A stretch of DNA of 64,000 nucleotides from NCBI GenBank assembly GCA_028752905.1, contig JAQNBH010000010.1:13721984-13785983 (forward strand), written 5' to 3'. This DNA comes from Cladorhizidae sp. MBARI D1340-BT2. Its lineage: Eukaryota > Porifera > Demospongiae > Poecilosclerida > Cladorhizidae. Position numbers and translations under genes: made by a program. Shown here piece after piece: positions 20,740-35,700 of the stretch (position 1 is its first letter; each line of letters starts with the position of its first letter). The notes under the pieces were generated by a model that was given only the letters and a program-made list of their open reading frames with translations, did no database searches and had not been told where the DNA came from.

Positions 20740-23700
20740 GTGAGATGACAGTGGCTATATTTAACGTAGTAAATATTAAATATATAGGGCTAGTTAAAAA
20801 AAATTTCCTCCATACAACTGGCTCTAGCTTTTCAGTGTGAACAAAATCCTTACATTAATATTGTGTATATCCATTTTTATTATATATACCAAGATCGTTG
20901 GATATCAAAGTTGACTTAATTTTTTTGGATTTTCCGGTTTTTCTGGAGGTAAAGATAAACAAATGAATCATAGCCATCAGAAATAGCTCTATTTAACACA
21001 CATCAATATAACAGGTTATCAGTTGGTGTATATATAAGGGAGACCATGCATTCTCTTTTTCACTCATGGTAATTATTATACAGGTTAGCTACTTGTAGTT
21101 ACTATAATTTACAGTCACATTAAAAAATGATGTACAAGCTAGATACAAAAAATTATTACTAGAGTATCAACTTTCACCAACAACATAGTGCAAATTGCAA
21201 ACTGCATATTTTCGATGGTCTAGCTGTAATTAGAGCTCCTACCACCCAACCCTCACAACCTCCCCCCCCCCCCCCCCCCCCCCCCCCGTAACCCCCACTA
21301 TAAATCAGGCTAGATAGAGAGCCATTGCTTGAATCTAAATGCCTAGGAGCTTAGCAAACATAACTAGCAAGGCAACAGTAGCTAAAAGTCATCCATGAAT
21401 GTGTAACCTTGACTATGACCTTCATAACCAACCCAATGCAGCAGAAGATAAAAATAGTGTCTTGAGGTGTACTGTTACCTCAAGAAACATGATACTGTAA
21501 GGCAGCATTTTTTTAGAGCTGGGGATGTTAGGTTTCATCAGACTGTTTCTAGAGCTTAATGTGGGAGATATGGAGATAGCATGTAAAAGGGGTATTCTTG
21601 AGTTAAGGGGGTCCACTACCCCTAAAAAAAAATATTTTGTTTTCCCCCCAAAATATGATGACAGTACATGCAAGATGCTGCCTTCGAAATTGGAGAAGAT
21701 TTGGATGCTTCATTCTAGACTTATATTAACTTGAGTACTCCCGATTTGCGAAGAAGATGCTTCACATAATAGTGAGTTTCAATGGCGGCGGGGACCGACA
21801 AGGGAAGCAAACCAGTGATTCTGGTCATCCCCCTAGGAAGCGGCCTATATAGGCAGACCAAACTTCCCATCCCTATTCTTGATTTTTCTAGTATGTACTT
21901 GTATACCACTTTTGGTGGGTTTTTTAATGGTATGGTCACACTAACCAATTCTTTGAGAAGAGTAAAATCGGGGAGAAATGCGGGGATTGCATAGTAGTAA
22001 CTTTGGGCATGATGAAGGAGACACAAAGCATCATGTGAATAGAGATTGCTTAGCCTACTGCGTAAGAGCTCCAAGAGTTCAGTCTTGGACTATATACATC
22101 TCTCAACACTTTTCAAACCACAATAATCTGATACCAGTAGAAGGAAAGTGCTTAGGGCTGCACTGTGAAAAGTGCAAGGGAATAAGATAGAGCAGAAATC
22201 ATTGGTAAGTGGAGAGAAGTGAAGGCTGCACTGTCAGATATAAAGGATGAGGAGAGAGCAGCAAATAATGGTAGAAGGTGTTCACTGAGGGCTGCATTCA
22301 GCATCTAGGGGTTAGCCAAGCTCACTAAAACATTACTCTGGTGAAGTATTATTTTGAATATACATGTATTACCTTTCTGGTATATTTGATGTTATTCACA
22401 AATAACAAAGAATAGACCATAGCACAATGTAGATTATTTGTGGAAGGGTCTTCTTGGAATAATCATAATTTCCTTCAACTAAGAGTTCGTTGAGAATTGT
22501 AATTTGTCAATATTATACAATCACAAACACATAATAAATGAAAAGAACACTTTCCAACGACAACACACAAATCTTGCAGAGTTTCTGCGGGTACTTTCTA
22601 GTTATTATTATTATTTTTGTTATTTTTGTTGTTTTTGTTGTTGTTGTTGTTGTTTTATATGATTATATTGTTTTGGTCATTTGTATTATAATTATTAGAT
22701 GTTATTATCTTTATTCTTCCATCCGGTTCAACAAGCTGAATGTGTGGGTCAGAAGCTCACATGAGTCTTAGCACCTCATTATTGCTATATAGACTATTAT
22801 GTCGAAATATTAAATTCAAGTTGATTATTAAGAAGATCATTGTAATTTTGTCATGTAAATTGATAGTAAATTGAAAGATTAATAATATTATAATTATTAT
22901 TGTTCTTGTTTGATATTATTATTATAATTATCTATTATTATTATATATACAGTACTAGATAATTATATTATTAATATTACAGGTGGTACACTACTGCACC
23001 TTTTATTGTTTTGACAAAGGGGGAAAAAACTAAATGCTACATCTTAGCTAAATCATAAATCGATATCTTTTTTAACTTCTTAATGCCTCGAATCATTTGC
23101 ATAGCTAGTAACTCAGCAGTGCAAAAAACCCAATTAAATTGTGCAAAGAAACAACAACATTGAAAAATTCGTCTTCAAGGATCTATAAATAATTTTCTTG
23201 ATAATAAAAATAACATTTTCTCTTAGTGCTTTCAATAAACCATCGCATTTGGGACAATTCCTGATAAAGATTTAACCTAAACACGAAGAGAAATTATTAA
23301 GTTGACATCATTCCTTTTACACTGCCTGCTGGGAATTTATTATGAGTTTATTCAAGAACATGATTGTTTTCATCTTCTTCCCCTTCCTATATACAGTAAA
23401 TATGTTTATAAGCACTTCTCTGTCAATTCTGGTTGCATAGCACTCAGAAAGCTGTTTATGTTTCAAAATGTGCTTGATTGTTATCAGGAAAATTCTACAT
23501 GAGTGGCAGAAAAGGAACTATTTGAGAGTTAAGGAAGAGAGAAGTGTATCTACAATACCTACATAAACTAATTTTCTAAATTCATGATTTAGAAACCCTG
23601 ACTGGAACCTCCACCCCCACTTGTCCCCAACATAAAATTAACTGCTACAAATATATGCATAAATTAATTGCATAAATTAATCTCACAATAAAATAGTAGA

Positions 23701-26700
23701 TATTTTACAGATTTTTTGTGGCTGAAAAAAATAATTTCTTCCAAAATTGTTTATCTACAATTTTGTAATGAAAGAAAACCATGTGCCTGGCTATGATAAA
23801 GCTATAGAGTGTTGGATCCAGAGAAGATGGGGTGGGTTCGTTGTAGTCAAGCCACTCCACTCTTCTCTTTTAGCTTGCTTAGCTGTAGAAGATTTAGTAA
23901 ACTCCCAGGTGCTCAATTCCAAAAACTAGTGAAATCCAATGTGCTTGGTGAGATAAGCATTACCTAGTTCCTCACCCAAAATCTAGCTAGAAGGCAGAGA
24001 GTATAAAACTTTTGAAACTTCTACTGCCAGAAAATACTCTATCAACCCCTTAGAAAGTCCTGTAATTCCCCCCCCTCCAACTTGCTGATATATGATTACC
24101 TCAAACAATTAGCAAACAACAATTTGGTGGTGGAGATAATTATATACATTTATTCGAATTATACCACACCAATATAAACGCACTAAGTTTGTACATGCTG
24201 TACCTACACTCTACACTACATAGCTAAAAACATTACCATTTCGATCTTATTCTCATGCCTTAAGAATAATTTCTGGTTTAGTTTGCCTGCATTTATTAAG
24301 ATGCAATCTAGTTTGTGAACATTCCATTTTTTACAGGGTAAGCAGTTGAAGGCCAAACTCTCTATGGTTAAAAATGTTGGTGACAATCCTAATATCAATA
24401 TAAATACACACAGCTATCTAGCTCTAGCTACCCGTAATGTCTCTAAGTGAAGACATAATCAGATTGAAAAAGCATCTTCTTGGTTACATGCCATAGTGTG
24501 AGATCTGAACTTTAGTTAATTTAAGGCCTGTTAATTATGCACTAATAAATATAGTTATGTCTTTTTCAGTAAATTTAAATCCTATTAATTTTGTATTCAA
24601 GGAAATTTTATCTTATGGCTACTTGTTTTAGTAATTTAGCTCATCACATATGTAATATTCACTTATTACCATTCTTATGAAATATGTTTCATAAAACATT
24701 AATGCCTGAGGTGCCATTGCCAGTTTTCACTTGTTTTTCATGAATATTTCTTCATAATAGTGTTGGGCAGCTTTAAACTGTATTTTGTGTCACTTTTATT
24801 CCCAATTAACCTATAACACACTTAGATTCCAGTTCTGTGCCAGTTGTTCTCGTTTTACTTCCACTAAGTGGGAAGCTTGATGGTTATGTGGCTCTTAATA
24901 TCTACAATTAGTATGAACAAATCATCTACAGCTTCCAACATACTCCATCTGTTGATGTGTGATGGTGTATTCCACCCATCCCTGCTTATCACAAATATAT
25001 AAAATATATATTTGACAAAATATTTGACTTGCACAAAGAAAAAACCCCTGAAAATCAACAGTATAGAGGAAACTCTCAAGGAGTGTGCTGGCACTACCTA
25101 TTTCCTGTGACCTCCTGACACACAACTATATACTATAATTAAAAAAAATTAAATTAAAAATCACACTGTATTTTGTTAGTGGCCACTAAACTTATACACA
25201 TCTCTTTTTTTTAAAGAGTTTTAAAGTGATATTTCAGTCCAATGGTTTTTGTATATTGAGGTAAAGTTAATATACTAACTTTGGCAGCTTTATATTATCA
25301 TAAACGGTGCATTTGGGTGATCTAGGTCTAGCTACATCGCCTTAAGGGCATGACACAGAAACCATAGCCTAAGAATCCCTTACTGGGTCCAAAACCTTCG
25401 TGAGGACAATATGTTTCTGATTATATGTAGTATATGTGGATAGACCCATGGCTACTGAGTCTATAATGTATATGGTTAGGTTGCTTATTACTGTGAACAT
25501 CAACAACAACACCAATGAATTTGGAGGTTGGCTGAGAATCAAAAAGGTAGTCTATCTCATTGAATAAGTTTTAGTGCCTGTCTGGGGTCTAGATGAATGA
25601 GGTGGTGACAAAAGGATTAGCCCAGTTTAGTTTAATATGTCAAGCATATCTGTAACAAACATTGCTAAAATAATAATAAAGATAGCGAGCAAGAACCGAC
25701 TCTAATAAAATTATAGCTCTATATATGCTGTAGACCCACGACAATTACTGATTAGGAAGGAAAAAATTATATTTGTTTCTCATATTATTCCATTAAATAG
25801 AGAAATTGAAATATATTTGGCTCAAACAAGGAAGCTCCACATGCACATGCATAAAAGAAGTTAAGAAAACAAAAACAAAATGCTGCACAATATGTCCCAC
25901 TATAAAAAGATCGAGCATATGTTCAGTCTTGCTTTACACAAATTTTATATAATTATGCTTGATATCTTTTCATTTTTCTCTCATTTTCATACCATATCGT
26001 TTCCAGTGAAATTGAGTTCAAGTTGAAATTTGAAAAGAACCATCCATATTATATTGATCAAGGTATAAGATTAGAGGCCAGATTGAAGTCGACAGACTCC
26101 GTTGAAATCACGGAATGGACCCCTATCAGATTCTACACACCAAGTATTGAGGAGGCAAGTGATAGTTTGGTGAAGTTGGAGTCTTCAAATATGTCTGTGA
26201 CAGCTGAAGCAGGTGTGTACAACTCCACTTTCCCTCTTCTGCATATTAATGACTCTAAATTGGTTATCATCCGTGAGTACATCTGCGGACAACTTTTACA
26301 AAAAATTTCTGGAACATTGCAATTGGAGTTGCGCTGGATGCAGAGATTTGGAAGGAAATTAATAGACATCAATGACTCTATATGGATCTTTGATGACGTC
26401 GAAATTAATATTTGGAATGGGACATGCTTTTTGCAATTATTGAATGAGGATTTTAGCGGAAATGAGCAAGTGATTTTTAAATCTTATATGGTGCTTCGAG
26501 GTGTAATACAACAGAATGTGAGTGAATTTTCAAAAATAAGCAACTTCTTGCTCTTCAATGGATTTGTCAGGGGAGTTCCTGTTAGGCGCTCTATAAATAT
26601 TATAGTTAAACCAAGTAATACTTCTAAAGAGATAGGTAAGACTAAATTGATGTTGCTGTCGTTATTATTGTTTTATGCATCATCATACATTTCAATGGGT

Positions 26701-29700
26701 CAAATTATGATTGTAAATAATTATAAAAATTAATACAAATACAAATCTCCAATTTGAAAAACTAATATTTATTTTTCTCAGAGATTTATATTTGACTCCA
26801 TAACAAGTGCCAGCATTAAAAAAGCACTATTTGAATAGCAGTGTTTATGCCTGTATTCCTATTAAGTGGCACTATTAACCTTCTTAAGCCTCAGGTTAAG
26901 TTTTTGTGGTTGGCTCACTTTATTCAGATTGGCCATCAATCTCAGTGGGAATCAGTGCTTCAGCAAGACAAAGTGATGGCATCTCAAATACAAATGCCTC
27001 GAGTGTCGAGTAGACTAACATTCATTGGCCTATTTCTGACTTCATTCTTTATCTAGTAAACTACTAGGGCATTCAGGAGCTACAAATTTTCTATGTAAAG
27101 GTGCTATTATGCTAGAATGTTGAGGGATCTACACCATCAAATATATACATTGATGTGGAATGCCCTAGTATTTCACAAACCATAACTTTCTTATCTAAAT
27201 GTTATTTAAGCAACTTGCAGTGTGAAAGGAATTATGGTTAGTAACTTTGAATGAACACTTAGTTTGGTAGAGGTTAACAAGAAAAGAAGCAAGTATAATT
27301 ATCTATGAAAGTATGCATTCATGAATGTATACATATTAATTTCTGAAACAAGTAATAATTACTAATATGCTAAGAATAATATGGTAAAGTATTTGTGTCC
27401 GTCAGTTATGTACATGTATAATTAGGAAATATTGAAATAAGAAGAAAGGGAACTATTACTAATATGGCCACAAAAGTTTGAGAATACTTACCAAACATAA
27501 TATATACAGATTCAAAAAAGTGCCATACATATATGATTTTAAGGTTGCTCTAAATATTTGTGAACCATATTAGTAAGTTCTCGATTCCTTCCTTCTTGAT
27601 CAAATTTTTTGTCTTGAAATAAACATTCTTGCTTTTGGTTGTACACCTGGTGACATTAATCCCACACTAACTAAAGAGCTACAGTTGATATAATTTATTG
27701 CTTTGTGTCTGGGAAAAGGTCACAATTATTATGTGTATAATATATGTTCTTATATGTCATCGGTAAAATGTTGCTAGACAGTCACTATTGGTCCATTTAT
27801 TTGTTAAAAGCCTTGATAGAAAAATATTATACAACATAGAATAGCCATTATAATGTATTATATATACTGTCACATATTATTTGTAGTATGCACCAGTTCT
27901 ACAATTCAAGGTAAGTCCTAGTTAATAATTGCTGGCATCTTTATTATTGTAATCAGATTATTGTGACACTGATTGCACTAGATGTACAATTTTAGAGTAT
28001 TAAGGTAGAGCAAAGAAAAATGGAAAGATGTGTACCTTTGAGGTACTGAGTTACACAAAATTTTGGAACAAATTTATGACCTATCAATATGTTCCTCTGG
28101 AAAAAAATTGAGCATTGCTGTAAATCATTGTAGAGAGTAAGATTTACACTAACCATGTCAGCCAATGAAAGTACCATAATTTTTTATCATCAAAAACAAA
28201 CGAATAATGCAGTATCTTTATCTCCAAGCTGACTTAACCTATTATATTGACACTGGTCTACAGCATTGCACTTCAGTATCAAACCTAAATCTCCCTAGTT
28301 AGGTTGTTATGCCTATTTTATAGCTTTGGGGAATGGCATATTCAGGAAAATTGACCCAAAGACCCACAACTATATAGTCCAAACTCTTTCTTATGTCATT
28401 AGTTTTTTCCAGTTATGTGCAACCTGTGTAGGCAGGCCTAAAGGTAGCCAAGTATATTAGCAACACACTCACTCATACATATAAACATACACACACACAC
28501 ATACAAATGAACACATAAACAGTCCCATTGACTTCTTTCAAAAGAAGGACTACTCATGCTGACCACATCAGTTAGACATTTAAAAATAATGCATACCATT
28601 TTTAATAGGAAATATTGTTAGAAAGTTAGAAACTGTCAATGTGAGAATGTGAGTTTTTACTGAGATATGCAACAAAAAAAATTGGGGGGGGGGGGGGGTT
28701 GTCTGCTATTTTGAGAAGTTTGTCTATCTAATATAGAAAATTTAGTGCACTCCTTGATAAAAGTTAGAGTTTTTATAATTCTTCTGTCTGTACAAATACA
28801 TGTACTGATATAATCAGAGATTGTGGTGACAATCTCTATATTGCTTTAACAAAAGGCAGGTACCTTAATCAATAACAACAAAGCTTCTACTCAGCTAAAG
28901 CTCAAATTGATATGTTTTTAGTGCTATAAAGCTGAAATCTCAGCTAAAACAAATGTTAGCCTGAAATCCTTACAGAATTATACTAACCAAAACCATACAT
29001 ATGTACATACAATGACTTATAGATAAACCAATTCTTTCAAATGCTATTTATTTAATTAAGAATAACAATAAAAACAATAATGATAAAAATAAGCAGAGTC
29101 TTGGATGTGCCAGTTTATTACCTACGCAAATAATTCAAGTTATGATGGGAGTCTTATTGCTAATAGAGCTAGGTTAAAATGAGCTTTAACTGAGACTGAG
29201 CTACATTTTTGTGGGTTTTTCGGACCGATTTATAATTGATATAGGGAAACCTGGCACAGTCCTTGATAAAAGCTACAACTAGCAAAATTCTTTACAGTCT
29301 GGAGGCGTATAAACAGAGACTGTGGTGGCACTTACTAGTGGGGGTGACAAAGATTCAAAATGGCTGATGCCTAAATAAAAAACATTTCTGGCATATGGCA
29401 CATCTAGAATAATTTTTAAGAGGTGACAATTCTTACCACATTTTACAGGCACTTACAAAATGCACATGCGCCATATATATATATTTATTTATTTATAGTC
29501 TAAAACTTCCAATTTGGCCAGTGCAAGAAGTCAAGCTATAGGCCATATCTGATACAATAACCCACAGAATGAGGTGTTGAAAAATCGTTGGCACAAGAGA
29601 AGGATCCCGTAATCCATTCATAAGTCTGTCTTGACATGGTAGGAAGAGACGTGAAGTGGAACACTTTGAAGCTACAAACTTGTAATAACTTCAATCCTGT

Positions 29701-32700
29701 ATAGCTTACTCTCAACCTAGCTGTGATTGGAAACATTGATGAGGATAAATGGGATGGGATAGTGATGAAGAGTTGTGACCTCATTAAGTAACTCATACTC
29801 CATGCTCAGGTGCTGTTTGCTGAATTTTTGAAATTGTTAGGGAGAAGATCTTACAAAGGTCGAATAATCGCAGCTTAATCATGTCACCAAACTTTATCTA
29901 AGTGGTGATCAATCATAAGGTGCAATATAACAGTGAACATAAGCAGTTCTTCAGTCTCTAGTAATATCTGGTAGCATGAGCTGGCTCAGTATTTGAGAAC
30001 TTGAGAATGGTTTTGGATTGATACTCTTAGACAGAGATATCGATCAAATAAAATGGTCTGAGGATCAACCAGGTTGTGTTGGAGTGCTAGATACCATCAC
30101 TGACCACCAAAAGAGTTTCTAAATGTTTACAAAGATCACATCATTACTGAAACTGGCTTGATTAACAAAATTAACGAAATGAAACTGCCAAAGGATCATT
30201 GTTTTAGATTTGCAACATCAGCATGGTATGATAATGAATTAGGTTAAGCTTCTGGTGGCGCACATGAAAGAGTGCAATGCGAATTAATGTGATTGGCTGA
30301 GTGAAAGGATCATTGTGTCCTATATGATGAGAAACAGAAGTCTGCCTTATCTGCCAATGCCAAGAGACTGAGTGTGATAAGTGCTTAAGTAATGAGGTGT
30401 ATTTGGAATGAGTTGTAGAGAAGATATTTAAATCATGTGAATGATGTTGATGTTAGAGAAGAGGATTAAAAATGTTAATACTTTTTGGGTACATCTTTTT
30501 ATGGTCATGTAAACCCATGAAGTCTTAAGAGACAGTCTTGTGCTGGTGTTAAAAAGATAATTGGAAGTGAGAGATGTATCCAAGCAACTGATAAGATGAC
30601 TTGATGTCATTATCTGTTAGGAACTCCCAGAGACTTTTGAGCCTCTCTGACTCCATCAAGGAATGTCAGAACAATACTTACTTTTGAGCTTATCAAAGAG
30701 TATTACATATAAAACATGCAGGAAATGATTAAACTATTTCTTAGGAGGCAACACTGCTAGTAATTTGAGAGTCTTAACCTGAAAGAAGAACCACAGTTTG
30801 GAGTTCATGAGCAGAACACATGAAACTTGATATGTATGTCGATGACTCTAGGATGTTTAATATTTGAAGTCAAATTAGTCGGTAACAGAGTTTAACATGC
30901 TTTGTTTTTCATGGGAGATGAAAATATAGTTTCTACGGTAAAAAGACTTTTTAATTCAGCTTTTTGATCCTTGTGCTACAATAAAATAAACATCGATGAT
31001 GTAAATGTTATAGGATATTAATAGTAAATTATGTATAATAGTGTTATAGGACATTAATAATGAACGATGTATATGTTATAGGACATTAATAATGGATGAT
31101 GTACTGTATAGTGTTATAGGACATTAATAATGAACGATATAGTATTATAATGAATAATGAATGATGTATAGTGATGGAGGACAATAACACTATCAGCTGT
31201 AACATCAGCCATCCCTCTTTAACCAAAAAACACATTACAACATTATAATGGAAACCACAATTATCTAACCTTCCAATTCTACAGGTTCAGGGTTTTGTAC
31301 TGCCGAAAAAACTGTGCATTTGAATTTTAGCTATTCTTGGGAGAAAACTGAGGTTGGAAGCATCAATAGCGTGCCATGTAACTTGACCTCCAATGTGGCT
31401 ACCAGGCAATGTGGTCTTGGTGGAGTGTGGTCACAACCAAATATTTCACTCTGTGAGAGAGCAGACAATATCATCAGCCAAGTCCTCACTGTAGCCGTAA
31501 GTGGAGATGAGTTGTAATAATTCCAACAGTGGTTCAAATGTTTGTACATGAGTATTATTTAAGGCCAATTGCTAAAATTTCAACCTTACAGACAATTATA
31601 AATGACGTTAAATGCAAGAATCTATGTAGTAAACAATTATATCCCGTAATAGGTGAATAACACTTGATAATACTCACACAACTAGTATACCCGATTATTT
31701 AGTATGTCATGCTCATTACATCATTAAATGATAGAAAATGCCCACAGTGAAAATTTTAGATATTTGAGAGAATTTTAGAAAACTAATTGTAGTAAATGAG
31801 CTACTCTCACAACTGACTCTTATCAAGCTGGGATGGTTGCATTATAAACCTGTCAGGGATTCTCTGCCTGAAGGTCACCCCTGACAAGATTCCAAAATAC
31901 AGGCACAATGAGAATACCAATCCCATGCAAACACATGAAACACTTAGCAAGTAAACACTAGGAAGTGTGAGAACATCAAACAATTTAGTTGGCCAGATCT
32001 ATTTGGCCAAGTCATGGTGTGGAGTGCATACATGGTCAGACCTAAGTACAGAGCTGGTAGCCTATTTTAAGGGAGCCAGTTGCTGAGCTAGAGTTGTTGC
32101 TCAGAATGTGGTAGAATATATGTTAGTGTGTGAAGATTTGTCACAGAGCTTTACTCTACTTACAGCAAATCCTGGTAGGATTACTTGTTGGGGCATGAAC
32201 TAACCCTATAATTTAGGCTTATATCAGAGCATTATGGTCAAATCTTTATGTCCTCAGTGTAATTTCGCATTAAGACTGTTTTGCAAATGACACATTTTTA
32301 CTTAGAGCCTGTTCTAAAATAGAACAAAACAAGAAATCAATTACAATCGTAATTATGGAAGTCAGAGCTCTCACATATGCCCAAATATATATATTAAACA
32401 TTCTGGCAAATATTGTAGAATTGTATTCGATTTAAATAAAGATGGCAATAAGGTCTTTCTTCCCCCCACTTGTTTTTAGGTAACCTTGCAGACAGTAGAA
32501 GGTCAACTTCAAAATGTTGTATTAGCCCTGCGAATAACTGAAGCTGATGTAGTCCAGCAGACAACAAATGTTCTGGTTATGGTGGAAAGCTTCTTGACTT
32601 CAGTGCGCAATTTCTTTGTAAGCAATACCACTGTCATCACATTCCCAGTAAGTATGTATCAGTAGTATAACACTATTTGCTTAAAAATTAGATTATGTCT

Positions 32701-35700
32701 ATTAAAATGGCATGTTAACATGCTTCTATCATAAAGAAAGGAATTTGGTTAGGTATTTGTAGTCCACTAGCAAAATTACCAGCCCTTAAATATTATAGAA
32801 AACCTTCCTGGGCTCAAGAGGTTTCCAACTCTCAGTATAGTATGGTATAGGTCCAAAAGTAACCAAGTCTATAAGCCATACACACACACAAACACACAAC
32901 ACGCACACACACACACCACACAAAAATGCTTGCACACACATGAACAAACTCACCACACCACACCACACAACACACACATAAACAAACACACAGGCATTCT
33001 ATCCTATACAAGACCAAATTTTATGATTTAAAAACAAGGATGGAATAGTTAAAAAAATCAAACCAGAATGTACTAATGTTGGCCACAGGAGACCTAAGTA
33101 CACAGCTGGTAGCCAGGGAGCCAGTTGCTGAGCTAGGTTTGTTGCTCAGAAAGTGGTAGAGTATATGTTAGTGTGTGAAGATTTGTCACAGAGCATTACT
33201 CAAATCCTGGTAGGATTACTTGGTGTGGCATAAACTAACCTTAATCATCCACAATGGGGGGATTTCCTACTAGCTGCTATAGTGGCCACGTGGTTAACAA
33301 ACTAACAAAGGAATGGCTACATCAAGTGCACAGGAAGCATTAATTTAAAATGCGTTTTTCTCAAAATGAATGCTTCAAGCCTCTAGCATTCAGGCTTTCA
33401 TAACTTTTCTTCTGAATGGAAATAAGTGATGATTTGAGTTCCAAAATATAGGCATTGCTTTGTTCTTTCACCTGGTATGAATAACTACATAAGACCCCTT
33501 TTCTCAGATCCTATCACATATCTATTTCCCCTCAAAGTCCATTGAAGGAGAGGCAGGGGTTGGTATCATGATAGTTTTACAAAGGTCTTATATTCAGAAC
33601 TGTACACTTCTGGGAGTTGGAGAATGCTTGATTGTGTTTAAAATCTAGAGATATACCAAAGCTTCACCTAGTAACTCTCATGAAAGTTTTTTTAAGTATT
33701 TTCAGAAGTGAGAGAGCGCAGCCATGCCAAAACTTTCTCAGATTCTGTTCACAAAGAACTCACAGGATACTTTCTAGACAAGATGACATAATAACATCTA
33801 GAAGTTTTCTAAGTCTTTGTTAGAGGACAAGAACCCTTGCTAGATTCTACAAAATTTGAACAATCTCCAACTACCAGGAAGTGTACAGTTGCCACAATTG
33901 CAGTAATTTGCAATTTAGCCACCAAAATTTGTTAGGTCATAACTTTTTTGGCACAGTTAATTTTTGAAGATAACCTGATTCATGATATACTTTATGAGGC
34001 TAGTAAGTCTGTACAGTGTATGTATATAGCCTGATCACCATGAAAATCATAAATTACAGAGTGCCTCTAAACACTTCACATTCAGATGTTGCATAACAGA
34101 AGCAAAAAATATATTATAAGTGCGATATTTTTCAGAATACCACATGAAGTGGGAGGTAAATAAGGATTTATTTTACTGAAAATCAAGAGTCACTGGGAAA
34201 CATTGCTGAATAACTTGACCGAACAACAACAACAATTCCTGCTCCTGATGTGCTTATGTGTTTCTGTTACACAAGCATACAAACTGTAATTTTAGAGGAT
34301 TTGCAAGGAGATCATGGTCGGGTATATATTGTTATCACTGTGCAAGGCATTGGTACCTCATAATGTTCATTATTGGAAAGCACTTGAAAGAAGTTATGTT
34401 CTGGCACTTAAATTAGAGAGAAAAATGTTACAAATTAAGGGTACTTTTTATTGTTAATTATACATCCCCTAATTATTTTTGGTAATGCAAACTGCACAAT
34501 ACTCTAGTGTACCCAAATATAATTCTCATGCATATATATACTTCCGAACTCAATTTATGCCATTAAGCAATGTGTCCTATGTAAAACCTACTCAGGTTTC
34601 AACAGTAATCATGTGTTTCTAAAGGCATATATAGAGGAGAAATTATTGAAAATACAATTGAGCTGTATCTGCAAACACCACACACAATATCTCAAGCCAT
34701 ACATACCCAGCTCATCTATTCTGGTAGTGGGTGGATCACTAAAATATGGAGGACCACCACTGTACAGCAGGAGAATTGGAAATAAGTATAGTTAATATGA
34801 TCAAATATTTAACACTTAGCTAATAATTATATGTTCATTAACTTTTTAAGGGTAATCTTAATATTGGTTTAAATTACTGAAAATTACTGCATGATGTGCT
34901 GGCTAGTGACATGAGAAACAACTGCTTTATTAAGGGATAAATAAGAAGAGAGGTGTGGGGTGTGATCACTCTCCTAATTCTGCTTCTAGATGACCTAGGT
35001 ATATCCATATCCATAAGTATGAATGACTCATACATGCAAATACAGCTACAAACACTCAGAAACAATGCATATATGACAGGGTATTCAAAGCTATATACAC
35101 TCACATAAAATATTCACTACATATATAATATTCAGGACCAAATGCGTGCAAAAACCACTATCAGATAGATAGAATACAATTAATGACAGTTAATGATATT
35201 TCTGCTGATGCAGTGGCAGTGAATATAATTAAAACAAATCCAGTAATGCACGCATCATGTCTCGAAAAATAACAAGCATTGAATTGTACAAACCTAAATA
35301 TATTGCTGGGACAAGATAATGAATTTTTAACACAAATGGAGTAAGGTAGCAATTATAGCTCATATAATATAACTTTTGTTGAGAATAGCAATTTCGATGG
35401 TTCTGGCCAGTTTGCATAAATATGCTGTAAATACTATTTATGGAGCACTCCTTCTCTTCATCTATATAGGTAATGATGGAAATAGTGAATATTATAAGTT
35501 CACTCTTGCAATGGGAAGCTAATCTGTTCAAGCAAACGGGTACATCTTCCAGGTTAGTTGCTCCATTAGCAAGGGAAAGTGTTTAGTAACATTTCACTAT
35601 CATCATTTTCACAGGATCATTTTGTCCTCTGAGGCCCTGGCTGCACAATATGCTCAAAGTTTGCTTGTCAATCAATCCATTAGACTCTCAGCAGATAACT

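Noticed and set aside
21721..22074. 117-codon minus frame in receptor intron 1
   Set aside because: No family resemblance, and the opposite strand is equally open.
24864..25125. Two overlapping minus frames in receptor intron 1
   Set aside because: No recognised domain, and AT-rich composition.
29536..30610. Minus-strand frames in receptor intron 2
   Set aside because: No motif or splice structure supports them, and stops are frequent on both strands.
32786..33017. Cys/Val-rich minus-strand frames
   Set aside because: They are translations of a (CA)n-rich tract in intron 4.
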